A stretch of 64,000 bases of DNA from contig CAMRSM010000025.1 of NCBI GenBank assembly GCA_947053345.1, forward strand, positions 1 through 64,000. The letters are read 5' to 3'. Every line of letters begins with the position of its first letter. Within the stretch, counting starts at the first letter, position 1. The notes under the pieces were generated by a model. That model ran no database searches. It was not told the origin of the DNA and was given only the letters and a program-made list of their open reading frames with translations. This DNA comes from an uncultured Lachnospiraceae bacterium (GTDB lineage Bacteria; Bacillota; Clostridia; Lachnospirales; Lachnospiraceae). A program made the position numbers and the translations under genes. Positions 17,663 through 27,450 of this stretch are shown piece by piece.

Positions 17663-19087
17663 TTAGTCTTCCGGGAAATCCAGCATATTTTCAATAAATG
17701 TGCCATATCCGCGCGTTGCATCCCGCACAAAGACATGCGTGACCGCACCGACTAATTTCCCGTTCTGTAGAATCGGGCTGCCGGACATCCCCTGCACAAT
17801 CCCCCCGGTTTTTTCAATCAGTTCCGGGTCCGTGATATGCAGCACCAAACCTTTGCTCTGTTTGGCGTTGCCGTAATCGACATGCTCGATCTCTATTTTA
17901 TATTCGCGCACTTTATCATCCACCTGACAGAGGATGGTGGCAGAACCGGTTTTTACCTCCTGCCTTAAGCCGAGCTCCACGACCCCGTATTTGCTCTTTT
18001 TCTCCAGCCGCTCCATCACGCCATTGTCCGCCGAAAGCCTGCCGAACACACCCCTTGTGGTGTTTGCCGACACTTCGCCAAGACGGGTGCTTTCTGATTT
18101 GCGTATGACCCCGGTAAGTTCCCCCGGTGTGCCGGCTTTCCCCTTGGTGATGGACAAGATTTCTGCGTCATAGATTTCCCCGCTTGCCGCCGTCATCAGG
18201 ATTCCGGTATCCACATCGGAAATCCCGTGCCCAAGCGCCGCATATCTCCCATTTGTCGTGATAAATGTCAGGGTTCCGATGCCCTGGGTATCGTCCCGCA
18301 CCCACACACCGATCTTGTAGTCGCCTGCCGCCGTGCGCACCCTCTTGATCTGTACCTCAAGCTGCTCCTTGCCCCGCAGGATTGTTAGGATCAGTCGGTC
18401 TTCCGGACTTTGCTGGATGGCCTTGATCAGCTCTTCTTTGCCGTCAATCTCCACACGGTTCACCGCAATGATGTAATCTCCCGTCTGGAGTGCCGCGGAA
18501 GCGGGTTCCACATTCCCGCTCCTTGTGGTGACCACACCTGTCCCGAGCACCAATGCTCCTTTTGTCCGTATTGTGATTCCGATCGGGTTCCCGCAGGGGA
18601 TCACTTCAATGTTGTTTAGCACGTCAAGTGAAATCTGCTTTAACTGGATGAACCCGAACAGCTTGACATCCAACTTGTAACTCCCGGTCTGGTCTGCGCG
18701 CAGGGTAAAGCGGTCCTTCAGGTCAATATGAAGGCTGCCCGCCGGGATGTTGGAGTCATTGACCGAGAGTACCCCGACATTTTCCTCCGAAAAATCCGCC
18801 TGGAGCGGCACATTCAAATCAAACTGCTCCGTCTCGTTCACCAGGATGCGCACCTTGTCCGGTATCAGGTTCCACATACGCCAATAGCCGAATGCCAAAA
18901 GAAACAGAAAGGAAAATACGGCACACCAGCCAAGCGCGCGGCGGCAGCGCCTTTTTGTTCTCTCCTGTTCCGATGAGGTCTTCGGCACATTATAATAGAG
19001 GGTATTACCCTTTCGTCTTGTCCTCATCCGGCTGCTCTTCTCTTTTTTATTCTTTCGTGTTGGTATCTCATGTCCCGGATATTCCAT
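17663..19087 (-). CDS. spoIVB: SpoIVB serine peptidase (S55 family)
   Basis: 474 residues. A basic N-terminal stretch precedes one membrane segment (about 65-90) that anchors it in the forespore membrane. A PDZ domain follows (about 150-250), then the S55 peptidase domain with the His in AALGHGISDVDTG and the nucleophilic Ser in GMSGSPILQNGKLVGAVTH. SpoIVB crosses the inter-membrane space and triggers pro-SigK processing. The chosen ATG has GGAAGG upstream and gives the family length; the extension to 19210 overlaps the recN terminator. It lies between recN and spo0A as in most spore formers. Confidence 0.95.
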   Translation of the reverse strand: MEYPGHEIPTRKNKKEKSSRMRTRRKGNTLYYNVPKTSSEQERTKRRCRRALGWCAVFSFLFLLAFGYWRMWNLIPDKVRILVNETEQFDLNVPLQADFSEENVGVLSVNDSNIPAGSLHIDLKDRFTLRADQTGSYKLDVKLFGFIQLKQISLDVLNNIEVIPCGNPIGITIRTKGALVLGTGVVTTRSGNVEPASAALQTGDYIIAVNRVEIDGKEELIKAIQQSPEDRLILTILRGKEQLEVQIKRVRTAAGDYKIGVWVRDDTQGIGTLTFITTNGRYAALGHGISDVDTGILMTAASGEIYDAEILSITKGKAGTPGELTGVIRKSESTRLGEVSANTTRGVFGRLSADNGVMERLEKKSKYGVVELGLRQEVKTGSATILCQVDDKVREYKIEIEHVDYGNAKQSKGLVLHITDPELIEKTGGIVQGMSGSPILQNGKLVGAVTHVFVRDATRGYGTFIENMLDFPED

Positions 19088-19154
19088 AATGCCTTCCTTT
19101 CCGCCCCACCGGCACTCCTTATCAAACGCAGGCAGCGAAATGCCACGCGCATGT

Positions 19155-19186
19155 AAAAAGAGGGTATACCAAAATGATATACCCTC
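19155..19186 (-). terminator. Terminator after recN
   Basis: GAGGGTATA and its complement (19178-19186 with 19160-19168) form a hairpin on the minus strand followed by CTCTTTTTAC. It lies 41 bases after the recN stop and separates recN from spoIVB. Confidence 0.7.
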
Positions 19187-19226
19187 ATTCCTGCTCTCTA
19201 GTATGTGCAAAAGCTTTGTCGGTAAA

Positions 19227-20933
19227 CTAGCATTTTCCGTTTACTCTGGCGAATACTTCCTGCTTTTTTTTATCGGCCATCGCTTTCATCTCCGCGGCGC
19301 TCGTAAGTACGGTATCCGTGATCTCTACACCTCCTAGCATCCGGGCAATCTCCCCCACGGCACCGTCCTCGGTCAATTTGCGTATCTGTGTCCGCGTCTT
19401 CTGCCCGTCCGTCATCTTTTCAATAATAAAATGCGTGTCCGCCATCGCGGCGATCTGCGGAAGATGTGTGATGCACAAAAGCTGCCTCTGCCCGGCTAAC
19501 CCCGACATTTTTTCCGAGACCATCTGCGCCGTCCTCCCGCTGACCCCGACATCAATCTCGTCAAAAATCATCGTCTCAATCTCATCTTTCCCGGAAAACA
19601 CGGATTTTAGTGCAAGCATGATCCTGGAAAGCTCACCTCCGGAAGCAATGCGCACCAATGGCATCAGCGGCTCGCCCGGATTGGTCGAAATCAAAAACTC
19701 CGCTTCGTCCACACCGTCCGCCGTATATTCCTTTAAGGTTTCAAAATGCAGTTCAAGGCGCACGTCAAGAAAGTTCAGTTCTCTGAGTGCCTCCGTCAGC
19801 TGCCGCGTCAGTTCCTCTGCACTTTCCCTGCGAAGTGCCGAAGCCTTCCCGCACAATTCGTTCAATTCCTTTTCTGCCGCGGTACATTTCTTTTTTAGAT
19901 TTTCCAGATATTCATCATAATTCTCAAACTTTTCAATCTTTGCGCGGCATTCTTCGGCGTGGGCTAATATCCCCTCGATATCCGCCCCATAGCGTGCCAT
20001 CAGACGGTTTACAAGGCCGAGCCGCTCCTCCACCTGCGCAAAATGTTCCTCTTCGTCCTCACAGTCATCCAGATAAGCGTTTAGCTCACGGTTGAAATCG
20101 TGTACCATACCCTCCACCGACTCAAGGGACACATACAGCTGTGTAAGCCTCTCGTCATACGGTTCGATCTTTGAGAGCTGACGCACGGCATGTCCGATCT
20201 GCTCGGCAGCGGCTCCGCCCTCCCCGGTCAGCCGGTAGACACCGGAAAGCGTCTCCTGTATCGTATTGGCATTGGCAAGGCGCTTATGCTCACGCGTAAG
20301 TTCCTCCCACTCTCCCGGAACAAGACGCGCTTCCTCAATCTCACCCAACTCAAACTTCAAAAAGGACAGCTCGCGCAGACGCACTTCCTCGTCCGCCACC
20401 GCCCCCAAAAGTTCCTTTTTCAACGCCCGGTATTCCAAAAAACTTCCCCGCAGTGCTTTCTTCACTTCGGAAAGCTCGCCTGCGGCAAACCGGTCCAACA
20501 TCTCCAAATGCTTTGACTTTTTTAAGAGCGACTGGTGCTCATGCTGGCCGTGGATGTCAATCAGCTCCCCCGCCAGTTCCTTGACAAACGCCGCGGGAAC
20601 GGTCTCGCCGTTGACGCGGAATACACTCTTTCCGCCGGAGAGTATCTTGCGCGAAATGAGCACTTCATCTTCCTGCTCCTCAATCCCCTGCGCTGCAAGC
20701 ATGGCATGCACACTCTCCTGCGCCGTGACAAACAACAGCTCAACAAGCGCCTGTTCCGCTCCTGCCCGCACAACATCTTTTGTTGCTTTTCCGCCGAGCG
20801 CCGCACCGATCGAGCCGATAATCACCGACTTGCCCGCACCGGTTTCCCCGGTAATAATGTTCAAATGTTCCCCAAAATATACTTCAATCTCATCAATGAT
20901 CGCAAAATTTTTTGCGTGAAGACTCACCAACAT
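19227..20933 (-). CDS. recN: DNA repair protein RecN
   Basis: 568 residues of the SMC-like RecN family. Walker A is GETGAGKS (about residue 30) in the N-terminal half-ATPase. A long coiled coil (about 150-370) follows. The C-terminal half has the signature LVRIASGGELSRIMLALK, Walker B METMIFDEIDVGVSG and a His switch in CITHLPQIAAMA. RecN acts early in recombinational double-strand break repair. The start is supported by AAGGAAAC. In many Firmicutes recN follows argR directly; here yebC and a repeat protein lie between. Confidence 0.97.
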   Translation of the reverse strand: MLVSLHAKNFAIIDEIEVYFGEHLNIITGETGAGKSVIIGSIGAALGGKATKDVVRAGAEQALVELLFVTAQESVHAMLAAQGIEEQEDEVLISRKILSGGKSVFRVNGETVPAAFVKELAGELIDIHGQHEHQSLLKKSKHLEMLDRFAAGELSEVKKALRGSFLEYRALKKELLGAVADEEVRLRELSFLKFELGEIEEARLVPGEWEELTREHKRLANANTIQETLSGVYRLTGEGGAAAEQIGHAVRQLSKIEPYDERLTQLYVSLESVEGMVHDFNRELNAYLDDCEDEEEHFAQVEERLGLVNRLMARYGADIEGILAHAEECRAKIEKFENYDEYLENLKKKCTAAEKELNELCGKASALRRESAEELTRQLTEALRELNFLDVRLELHFETLKEYTADGVDEAEFLISTNPGEPLMPLVRIASGGELSRIMLALKSVFSGKDEIETMIFDEIDVGVSGRTAQMVSEKMSGLAGQRQLLCITHLPQIAAMADTHFIIEKMTDGQKTRTQIRKLTEDGAVGEIARMLGGVEITDTVLTSAAEMKAMADKKKQEVFARVNGKC

Positions 20934-21076
20934 CTATCTGTTTCCTTTCCTGCCTTTCTCATTGCCGTTCCCCCCTAGTTTACCACAAACCAGCAAAACA
21001 GGCAATATAAGAATATTCGCAGAAATGTATCCCTGTTTTTTATGCAGATCATCCGCACAATTTACAATAAAAGGAA

Positions 21077-21122
21077 AAACGGGAATCATTTCCGAAAATC
21101 AATTCCGTAATAATTCCCGTTT
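21077..21122 (-). terminator. Terminator after the Big_2 protein gene
   Basis: Arms of 10 bp (AAACGGGAAT at 21077-21086 and complement at 21113-21122) with T-rich flanks on both sides. It lies 18 bases after the stop of the large repeat protein and can end its transcript. Confidence 0.6.
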
Positions 21123-21139
21123 CTTTTTTATTTCCTGCC

Positions 21140-24100
21140 CTACCTGCGGATCTTTTCCACCGTCACACGGCACGCAAGCCTTCTGCCGTTCACCACCGCA
21201 TAGACGTAGGTCGTACCAAGCGCCTTGCCCGTGATCTGACCGCCCCGCACCTCGGCGATGCGCTCGTTTTCCGAATACCAGCGGACATCGAGATCCGATT
21301 TTGATGCCCCGTAAACTTCAAGGCTGATGAGCGTCGAGGTATACTGCTGTAAGGAAAGCGAGGTCTTGCTCAATCCGACAACATAGACTTTGACCGAGGC
21401 CGAACGGCCGGAATCCGCAAAAATCGTGATATTTGCCGTTCCCATCGCATTCGCTGTAATCAGGCCGGTGGTCTTATTCACATCTGCCACGACCGGATTA
21501 TCACTTGACCATACATAGTCATCCGTGTACCCTGCCGGAAGGATCGTAAAGCTTACCGTCTTGCTCTCTCCCGGTATCATGACGATCTCTGACTCCGAAA
21601 CCTGAATATTCGTGATCGGAACCGGGTTGCGTACATGGACGATGCAGATAGCTTCCACGCCGCTCTCATCCTCCGCCGTCGCTCTTACAACCGTATCGCC
21701 CGCTTTCAGGGCTGTCACCCTGCCGTTTAGGGCATCCACGATCGCGATCGTCGGATCATCGGATGTCCACTTCACGCCGTAAGTTGCGTCACTTGGATAG
21801 ATCCAGCCGCTGATGGTCTCCGTATCCCCGACCACCATGTCAAGATAAGACGTATCCAAACGAATATCCGTGATCTGCTGGCAGACCTCTACTTCACAAT
21901 AACCTTCCGCACCGCTTCCGTCCGCCGCGGTACAAGTAATGACGGCATTTCCCACTGCGACACCCGTGATCCGGCCCTTCTCATCGACCTTCACGATATC
22001 TGTATTGCTGGAACTCCACTCCACCGTCTTGTCGGTAGTGTTCTCCGGAAGCACCTGTACCTCCAGTTTCATTTTCTTTCCGACACCGAGCAGGCAGCTC
22101 TCCGGCTTTACAATAATCTCCTCCGAAGCCACCTCATTCGGGATGACCTGCACTGCACAGTAATCGACGTAACCGCCGTCCACTGTCGTACATGTGATGA
22201 TGGTCAGGCCTTCCTTCACGCCCTTGATGCGCCCTTCGGCATCAACCGTGGCCACACTCCGGTCAGAAGAATTCCATTTCAGTTCCTGCGAGGTCGCGCC
22301 CTTTGGACTGACCGTCGCGTTCAACTCCCACTCGTCGCCGATATATATCACACCCTCATGGTCATCAAGCTTCACCCCGGTCACACCTTGCTGCACGGTG
22401 ACCGTACAGTACGCGGTCGAACCGCTCTTTGTCTTAGCCATGATCACGGAAACGCCGACTTTCTTCGCAATCACTTTCCCTTTATTGCTGACTACGGCAA
22501 CCGATTTATCCGACACTTCCCAGGTCAGCGCCGTGTCCGTGCTGTCCGCCGGGGTAATCGTCGTCTCAAAGGTATAGTAATCGCCGACGTTTAAGGTGAT
22601 TGCGGTCGCATCCAGCTTTACCGCGGTCGCCACCCTGCCGACATTGACCAGGCAGGTCGCCATAAAACCGCCCTCATTTGTCTTTAAGATGATTGCCGTC
22701 TGCCCGACACCCCTCGCCGAAACAACACCCAAATTGTTGACTGTCGCAATCGCCGGATTGGTCGAAGTGAAAGTCACGGCGGTGTTGGACGCATTCGCCG
22801 GGGTTAAAAGATACGTCAGGCGGAAAGTCTCGCCCACATTCATATTGATATTGGACTGGTCCAGCCGGATGCCCGTCACTGACTGTGTGATGGTCACGCG
22901 GCAGCTCGCGGCGATCGCACTGTCGTTCTTCGCGGTACAGATGATTGTCACCGTACCCGATTTCCTCAAAGTGACAAGACCCTTCTGATCAACCGTTGCG
23001 ACCGAATTGTCCGAGGAACTCCAGACCACCGGCTCATTTTCCGCGTCCGGCGGTGTGATCGTCGCATAGAGCACAAAACTCTTTTCCGCGAGCGATGTCG
23101 TCACGTTCGTCTGCGACAGCGTGATCTTTTTGATCGCATGGTCACCGACGACCGTCACCATACAGGAACCGACCACAACATTTTCCTGATTGATCGCAGT
23201 GATGACAGCAATACCCTCCTTTAAACCTTTCACGGTCGTGGAAAGATCACCCGGCTGCTCAATGGATACAATCGTAGCATCCGAAGTCACCCATTTGAGC
23301 GAAACATTGTTGATGTTCGGCGTGATCTTGGCATTGATGGTCAGCAGGTCATTAATCCCAATCGTCTTGGACGGCGGGTCAAGTACGATCTTTGTGACCG
23401 CACCGACAACATCAATGATACATTCCGCCGTCTTCGTGACACCGTTGATGGTCTGGGTCACGCGGATCGTCGCGGTTCCCTCCTTTAACGCCGTCACAAG
23501 GCCGTCTCCGTCCACTTTCAAAATACTTTCGTCGCTGCTGGTCCATTTCAGCGGGACACTCAGATTGGAAACTTTTGCAATCAGCTGCAGCGTACCGCCG
23601 AGCGACATGACAGCCTGCGTCATATTCAGGGAGAGGTCGTCAATGATCGTGACCGGGATCACATACCGGTCTTTGTACGCGTAGTAAGTGCCCTCCGGAT
23701 CATTCTCGTCATAGACATAATCATCGCTTCCGAAAACATCTTTGTCCGCATCGTTCTTTCCCATATACGTCAGGACGAGATAGGTATCCCCCTTCAGTTC
23801 CGCCTTGAGGATACCGTTGGAATAGCTCGCCTTGTTGGAAGGTACCCCGGTTTCGTTTGGATTATCCGCAACGGTTCCCTGAAAAATCTCTTTGTCAAGG
23901 ATCTGCGCGTTCAGAAGAACATCGTAGATATCCCCGACATTCATCACCAGACGCTCCTCGCTGATACCGATCGGCACGACAATCTCGATATCAACGGTCT
24001 CAACACTTGTATTAAAGTTTTTATACTGCACCTGGGAACCAACCAAATGATAAACACCGGCTTTTAACGCCGAGAACGATATCGTGTCATCATTCTCGCT

Positions 24101-25273
24101 GATATAAATATGCATGTACTTGGTGTCGATCTCCGTCTCTTTTCCGTTGTTGTTATCCCCGATCTTGTTATTTTCCTTTACAGTCTTATGGTACAGCGTC
24201 CATTCGAGCTTCGATGCGATCTTCGCATTTGTCTGAACCTCGAACGAAGTCGTTCCCGCCTTTAGCTGTATCTTCGGCTTTTTCTCAAAATTCCCCTGGC
24301 TGTCCTTTAGTTTTGCCCTCGGTGCCACGATGATCGGAAGCTCGATCGCATCCTTCTCGTTTTTGTTGATCGGCAGGAACCTTACAGTCGTATAACCTGC
24401 ACCGACCGCCTGGATATAACCGTCCTCGTCCACAGTCGCCACGTTCGGGTCGGTCTTTGATGTATCCACGATAAAAGGAACAAAGCTTGTCGCCGATACA
24501 TCGATTAAGTCGCCGCTGTTTACTTTTACCGTTGTACTGTTGACACCGTTCTTATACTTTACAAAACGGAACATCGGAAGATAATGTGAGTTTGCCGGAT
24601 CTTCCTGCGTGCTGAGCTGGATTGCTTTGTCATACTCAGTCTCGTTTCCCCTAAGACCCGAAACCATACCGAAATTGCCGTCATGAATATTGATCTTTTT
24701 ATCTTTGTTTTCATCGCAATAACTAAACGGCACCTGCACCTGGCAGCTGATCGAATACAGACGGCCTGCCTTGTCCTTGATCTCGGCGCGGATTTCCGTC
24801 GTGCCGATCCCGCAGATCGTTATCTCACCCGACCAGTTGGATGTGCTCGTCTCCACGATCTGAATGACATCCTTATTATACCCGTACCATTTGTCACATA
24901 CCGTACCATCCTCGATAAAACCGTAACTTGACTCAATGGAGATGATCTGGTTCGTTATGTTTTCTTCGAGCTTGATGACATCCCCCTGGGCGTAATTTTT
25001 CCCGTTATATACAAAATGGAACGAGATTGTCGTCGGGTCGATCGTCGCTTCCGGTGTCACCGAACCCGACGGGTCTGCCGCGTAGGCCGTCACCACACCC
25101 CCGTCCTGCCCCGGCTGCGGCATCACGATCTCCTGTCCGCCGGTATTCTCCGCCTGTTGCTCCTGCCCCGCTTCCCGCACCACGATCTGCGGTTCCCCCG
25201 GCATCATCGCCGGAATGCCCTGTAAGATCAAGGACAGAACCAACGCGGCTGCAATCTTCGCCTTAAACTTCAT
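21140..25273 (-). CDS. Large secreted protein with about ten Big_2 Ig-like repeats
   Basis: 1377 residues. A signal peptide (MKFKAKIAAALVLSLILQG) is preceded by GGAGGA, which fixes the start. The N-terminal third (about 60-560) has divergent Ig-like modules with many Asn and Asp. The C-terminal 800 residues consist of about ten tandem bacterial Ig-like (Big_2) domains of 78-85 residues, each with a W-x-S-S-D, S-V-A-x-V-D, G-x-V-T and C-x-V-x-V pattern. No LPxTG, SLH or choline-binding anchor is visible, and the protein ends shortly after the last repeat. It is likely released or held non-covalently at the surface, with an adhesive or structural role inferred from the domains. Confidence 0.93.
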   Translation of the reverse strand: MKFKAKIAAALVLSLILQGIPAMMPGEPQIVVREAGQEQQAENTGGQEIVMPQPGQDGGVVTAYAADPSGSVTPEATIDPTTISFHFVYNGKNYAQGDVIKLEENITNQIISIESSYGFIEDGTVCDKWYGYNKDVIQIVETSTSNWSGEITICGIGTTEIRAEIKDKAGRLYSISCQVQVPFSYCDENKDKKINIHDGNFGMVSGLRGNETEYDKAIQLSTQEDPANSHYLPMFRFVKYKNGVNSTTVKVNSGDLIDVSATSFVPFIVDTSKTDPNVATVDEDGYIQAVGAGYTTVRFLPINKNEKDAIELPIIVAPRAKLKDSQGNFEKKPKIQLKAGTTSFEVQTNAKIASKLEWTLYHKTVKENNKIGDNNNGKETEIDTKYMHIYISENDDTISFSALKAGVYHLVGSQVQYKNFNTSVETVDIEIVVPIGISEERLVMNVGDIYDVLLNAQILDKEIFQGTVADNPNETGVPSNKASYSNGILKAELKGDTYLVLTYMGKNDADKDVFGSDDYVYDENDPEGTYYAYKDRYVIPVTIIDDLSLNMTQAVMSLGGTLQLIAKVSNLSVPLKWTSSDESILKVDGDGLVTALKEGTATIRVTQTINGVTKTAECIIDVVGAVTKIVLDPPSKTIGINDLLTINAKITPNINNVSLKWVTSDATIVSIEQPGDLSTTVKGLKEGIAVITAINQENVVVGSCMVTVVGDHAIKKITLSQTNVTTSLAEKSFVLYATITPPDAENEPVVWSSSDNSVATVDQKGLVTLRKSGTVTIICTAKNDSAIAASCRVTITQSVTGIRLDQSNINMNVGETFRLTYLLTPANASNTAVTFTSTNPAIATVNNLGVVSARGVGQTAIILKTNEGGFMATCLVNVGRVATAVKLDATAITLNVGDYYTFETTITPADSTDTALTWEVSDKSVAVVSNKGKVIAKKVGVSVIMAKTKSGSTAYCTVTVQQGVTGVKLDDHEGVIYIGDEWELNATVSPKGATSQELKWNSSDRSVATVDAEGRIKGVKEGLTIITCTTVDGGYVDYCAVQVIPNEVASEEIIVKPESCLLGVGKKMKLEVQVLPENTTDKTVEWSSSNTDIVKVDEKGRITGVAVGNAVITCTAADGSGAEGYCEVEVCQQITDIRLDTSYLDMVVGDTETISGWIYPSDATYGVKWTSDDPTIAIVDALNGRVTALKAGDTVVRATAEDESGVEAICIVHVRNPVPITNIQVSESEIVMIPGESKTVSFTILPAGYTDDYVWSSDNPVVADVNKTTGLITANAMGTANITIFADSGRSASVKVYVVGLSKTSLSLQQYTSTLISLEVYGASKSDLDVRWYSENERIAEVRGGQITGKALGTTYVYAVVNGRRLACRVTVEKIRR

Positions 25274-25963
25274 AACATCCTCCTCCATTTCAAAAAAGTT
25301 TCCTATGTAATCTGCCGGGCGCATCTTATGGCTTTGCACCGGCACCGCCTCTGTTTATTATGCTGCCGTATAATTCTTCCCTATCATCTTAATGGATTCC
25401 TTTGACAAAACTGTGTCACTTTTCTATTTTTCCGCAAGTTTTCCATAATCCAAAACACATCGCACAAAACTTTCCCACTGCATTGCCAGGATCACCATGT
25501 CCTGAAAAACACCCTTGTTTACATCACATTTCCCGTCCATGGAACAAGTCAGAAGCCAACATAACGGCCTATGAGTTATATCGGCTTCCCCCATTCTTTC
25601 CCTTATAGTTTTTCCGGGACTTCAATATATTTCCAGCCCCCTTCCCAAAGGAAAAAGGCAGCCGTCTCCGGCTGCCTTTTTGAGGGGGTAGTATTTATGA
25701 AAAAAAGTTCAAAACTTAGATGTAAGCATCTGTTGTTTTCTTTGATGATCTCATCATACCCCCTCTTTGTGACTTCCCTATGACGAAATTGTTAACAATT
25801 TGTGAATGTTCATCTAAAATATTTTACATCAACCCAAATTCCTGTCCAGAATATTGGTTTTCTTGCTTTATAAAAACATTTTTAGCTTTCGCAAAACCGA
25901 AAACTACCGAAAATCCACCTTAAAACGACACCAAATCCAGAAAATCATGAAATCCGGAAAAGT
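25274..25963. other. Long spacer between yebC and the Big_2 protein gene
   Basis: It contains the terminator at 25652-25681 and presumably the promoter of the repeat protein. A 28-codon plus-strand frame (25697-25783, MKKSSKLRCKHLLFSLMISS...) has GAGGGGG upstream, but the length is too short and the context too weak to call it a gene. Nothing else is recognised. Confidence 0.5.
25652..25681. terminator. Strong bidirectional terminator
   Basis: A perfect 13-bp stem (AAAAAGGCAGCCG / CGGCTGCCTTTTT) with a 4-base loop, flanked by A-run and T-run, so it can work on both strands. It lies about 280 bases downstream of yebC and ends that transcript. Confidence 0.8.
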
Positions 25964-26707
25964 CTATTCCCCCTCCTCCGGCATATCCCAGTTGTGATAC
26001 ACATTCTGTACATCATCATCCTCGTCCAGAAGATCGAGCGTTCTCTGGATCATCTTGATATCGTTGTCGTCCGTCAGCGTCACGTAAGTCTGCGGGATCA
26101 TCGTGACCTCCGCCTCGATCATCGGGATCCCTGCTGCCTCAAGCGCTTCACGGACAGCCGAAAACGCGTCCTCCGATGTCAGGACCTCAAAACTGTCTTC
26201 TTCCTCGTTAAAGTCATCCGCCCCCGCGTCGAGTGCGATCATCATCAGTTCATCCGCATCCTGCTTACATTCTTCCTTGTCAATAATGATCTGTCCCTTT
26301 GTGTCGAACATAAACGACACACAGCCCTGCGTGCCGACATTTCCGTTTCCCTTCGTGAACGCGTTGCGCACATTCGCCGCCGTGCGGTTTTTGTTGTCCG
26401 TCAATGCCTCGACGATGATCGCCGTGCCGCTAGGCCCGTAACCCTCGTAGGAAACGAACTCATAGTTTACATTGTTCGCGTCGCCCGCCGCTTTCTTGAT
26501 GCTGCGCTCAATCGTGTCGTTCGGCATATTGTTGGATTTTGCTTTCGCGATGATATCCTTCAGTTTACTGTTGTTGGCAGGATCCGCACCGCCCTCCTTG
26601 ACCGCAACGGCAATCTCACGCCCCAGCCTCGTGAAAATCTTACCTTTCGCCGCGTCGTTTTTTTCCTTCTTGTGCTTAATGTTTGCAAATTTCGAATGTC
26701 CTGACAT
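25964..26707 (-). CDS. YebC/PmpR-family protein
   Basis: 247 residues, the usual length. The family start [22 protein letters not shown] is intact and the three-domain pattern follows, ending in an acidic tail. YebC proteins act as transcription regulators in some bacteria and as translation factors at proline stretches in others; which applies here cannot be told. It sits 215 bases after argR on the same strand and is followed by a terminator. Confidence 0.95.
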   Translation of the reverse strand: MSGHSKFANIKHKKEKNDAAKGKIFTRLGREIAVAVKEGGADPANNSKLKDIIAKAKSNNMPNDTIERSIKKAAGDANNVNYEFVSYEGYGPSGTAIIVEALTDNKNRTAANVRNAFTKGNGNVGTQGCVSFMFDTKGQIIIDKEECKQDADELMMIALDAGADDFNEEEDSFEVLTSEDAFSAVREALEAAGIPMIEAEVTMIPQTYVTLTDDNDIKMIQRTLDLLDEDDDVQNVYHNWDMPEEGE

Positions 26708-26922
26708 ACTTTTTTCTCCTTTATTTTCCTGTTTTCGTCAAATCTTCCCAACCGCTTCTCCCAAGCACCGCCACATCCGTCCCGCGTTTTGCCGGATTTT
26801 AGGCGCACCCATTCCGTTTTCCCATTTTAGCACAGTCATCTGCCCGTTTCAAGCCTTATTTTTTCGCGCACAGCGGAAAGCAGGGGATTTCGGAAGCCTT
26901 ACTTTTTGCGGTCAAAATGTCT

Positions 26923-27417
26923 TCAGGAAGATTCCCCCCTCTCCTTTGTCACAGCTGCATTTTTCTGCCTGTGGACTAAGCGGGAAAGCTTCTCCTGTAC
27001 CGCCAGGGTCTCCTCCGATGTCCGAACCGCGCACATGATAGTATCGTCCCCCGCGATACACCCGACAATCCCCTCGATACGGATTGCGTCGATCGCTGCC
27101 GCAACTGCCATTGCCATGCCGGAAACGGTTTTGACGACCAAAATATTTTGTGCCGCCGCCATTGATACAAAACCGTCCCGCAGGATGCGCACATACTTCT
27201 CGTCAAGCCCCGCCTCCTGCGGCATGTGCACCACATATTTCTGCTTCCCGGAATCTGCCACGACCTTCGTCAGTTTTAGCTCCCGGATATCCCTGGAGAC
27301 CGTTGCCTGCGTCACCGCGTAGCCTGCCCCCGCAAGAAGCTCCGCCAGTTCTTCCTGCGTCTCCACTTCATTCCTGGTAATGAGTTCTATTATCTTCCCC
27401 TGTCTGCCTGATTTCAT
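26923..27417 (-). CDS. argR: Arginine repressor ArgR/AhrC
   Basis: 164 residues. The N-terminal winged helix contains RNEVETQEELAELLAGAGYAVTQATVSRDIRELKL in essence (first 60 residues). The C-terminal hexamerisation and arginine-binding domain (about 85-150) carries GTIAGDDT-like residues (VGCIAGDDTIMCAVR). It controls arginine synthesis and breakdown genes. It follows nadK by about 33 bases and is probably in the same operon; no arg genes are in the window. Confidence 0.95.
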   Translation of the reverse strand: MKSGRQGKIIELITRNEVETQEELAELLAGAGYAVTQATVSRDIRELKLTKVVADSGKQKYVVHMPQEAGLDEKYVRILRDGFVSMAAAQNILVVKTVSGMAMAVAAAIDAIRIEGIVGCIAGDDTIMCAVRTSEETLAVQEKLSRLVHRQKNAAVTKERGESS

Positions 27418-27450
27418 GTTCCCTCACATTCCGGGGCATTTCCTGGCCCC

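Noticed and set aside
19088-19230. Possible SigG promoter of spoIVB
   Set aside because: I found no pair of boxes with convincing SigG sequence and spacing.
22194-22577. Open frames antisense to the Big_2 repeats
   Set aside because: They recur because the repeats recur; none has a start signal or domain pattern.
21140-25273. Possible CRISPR-like periodicity in the repeat protein gene
   Set aside because: The periodicity is about 240-255 bases and protein-based (Big_2 domains), with diverged DNA repeats and no spacers.
25697-25783. 28-codon plus-strand frame after the terminator
   Set aside because: It has a fair ribosome site but no conserved features and lies in an otherwise empty spacer; evidence is too weak.
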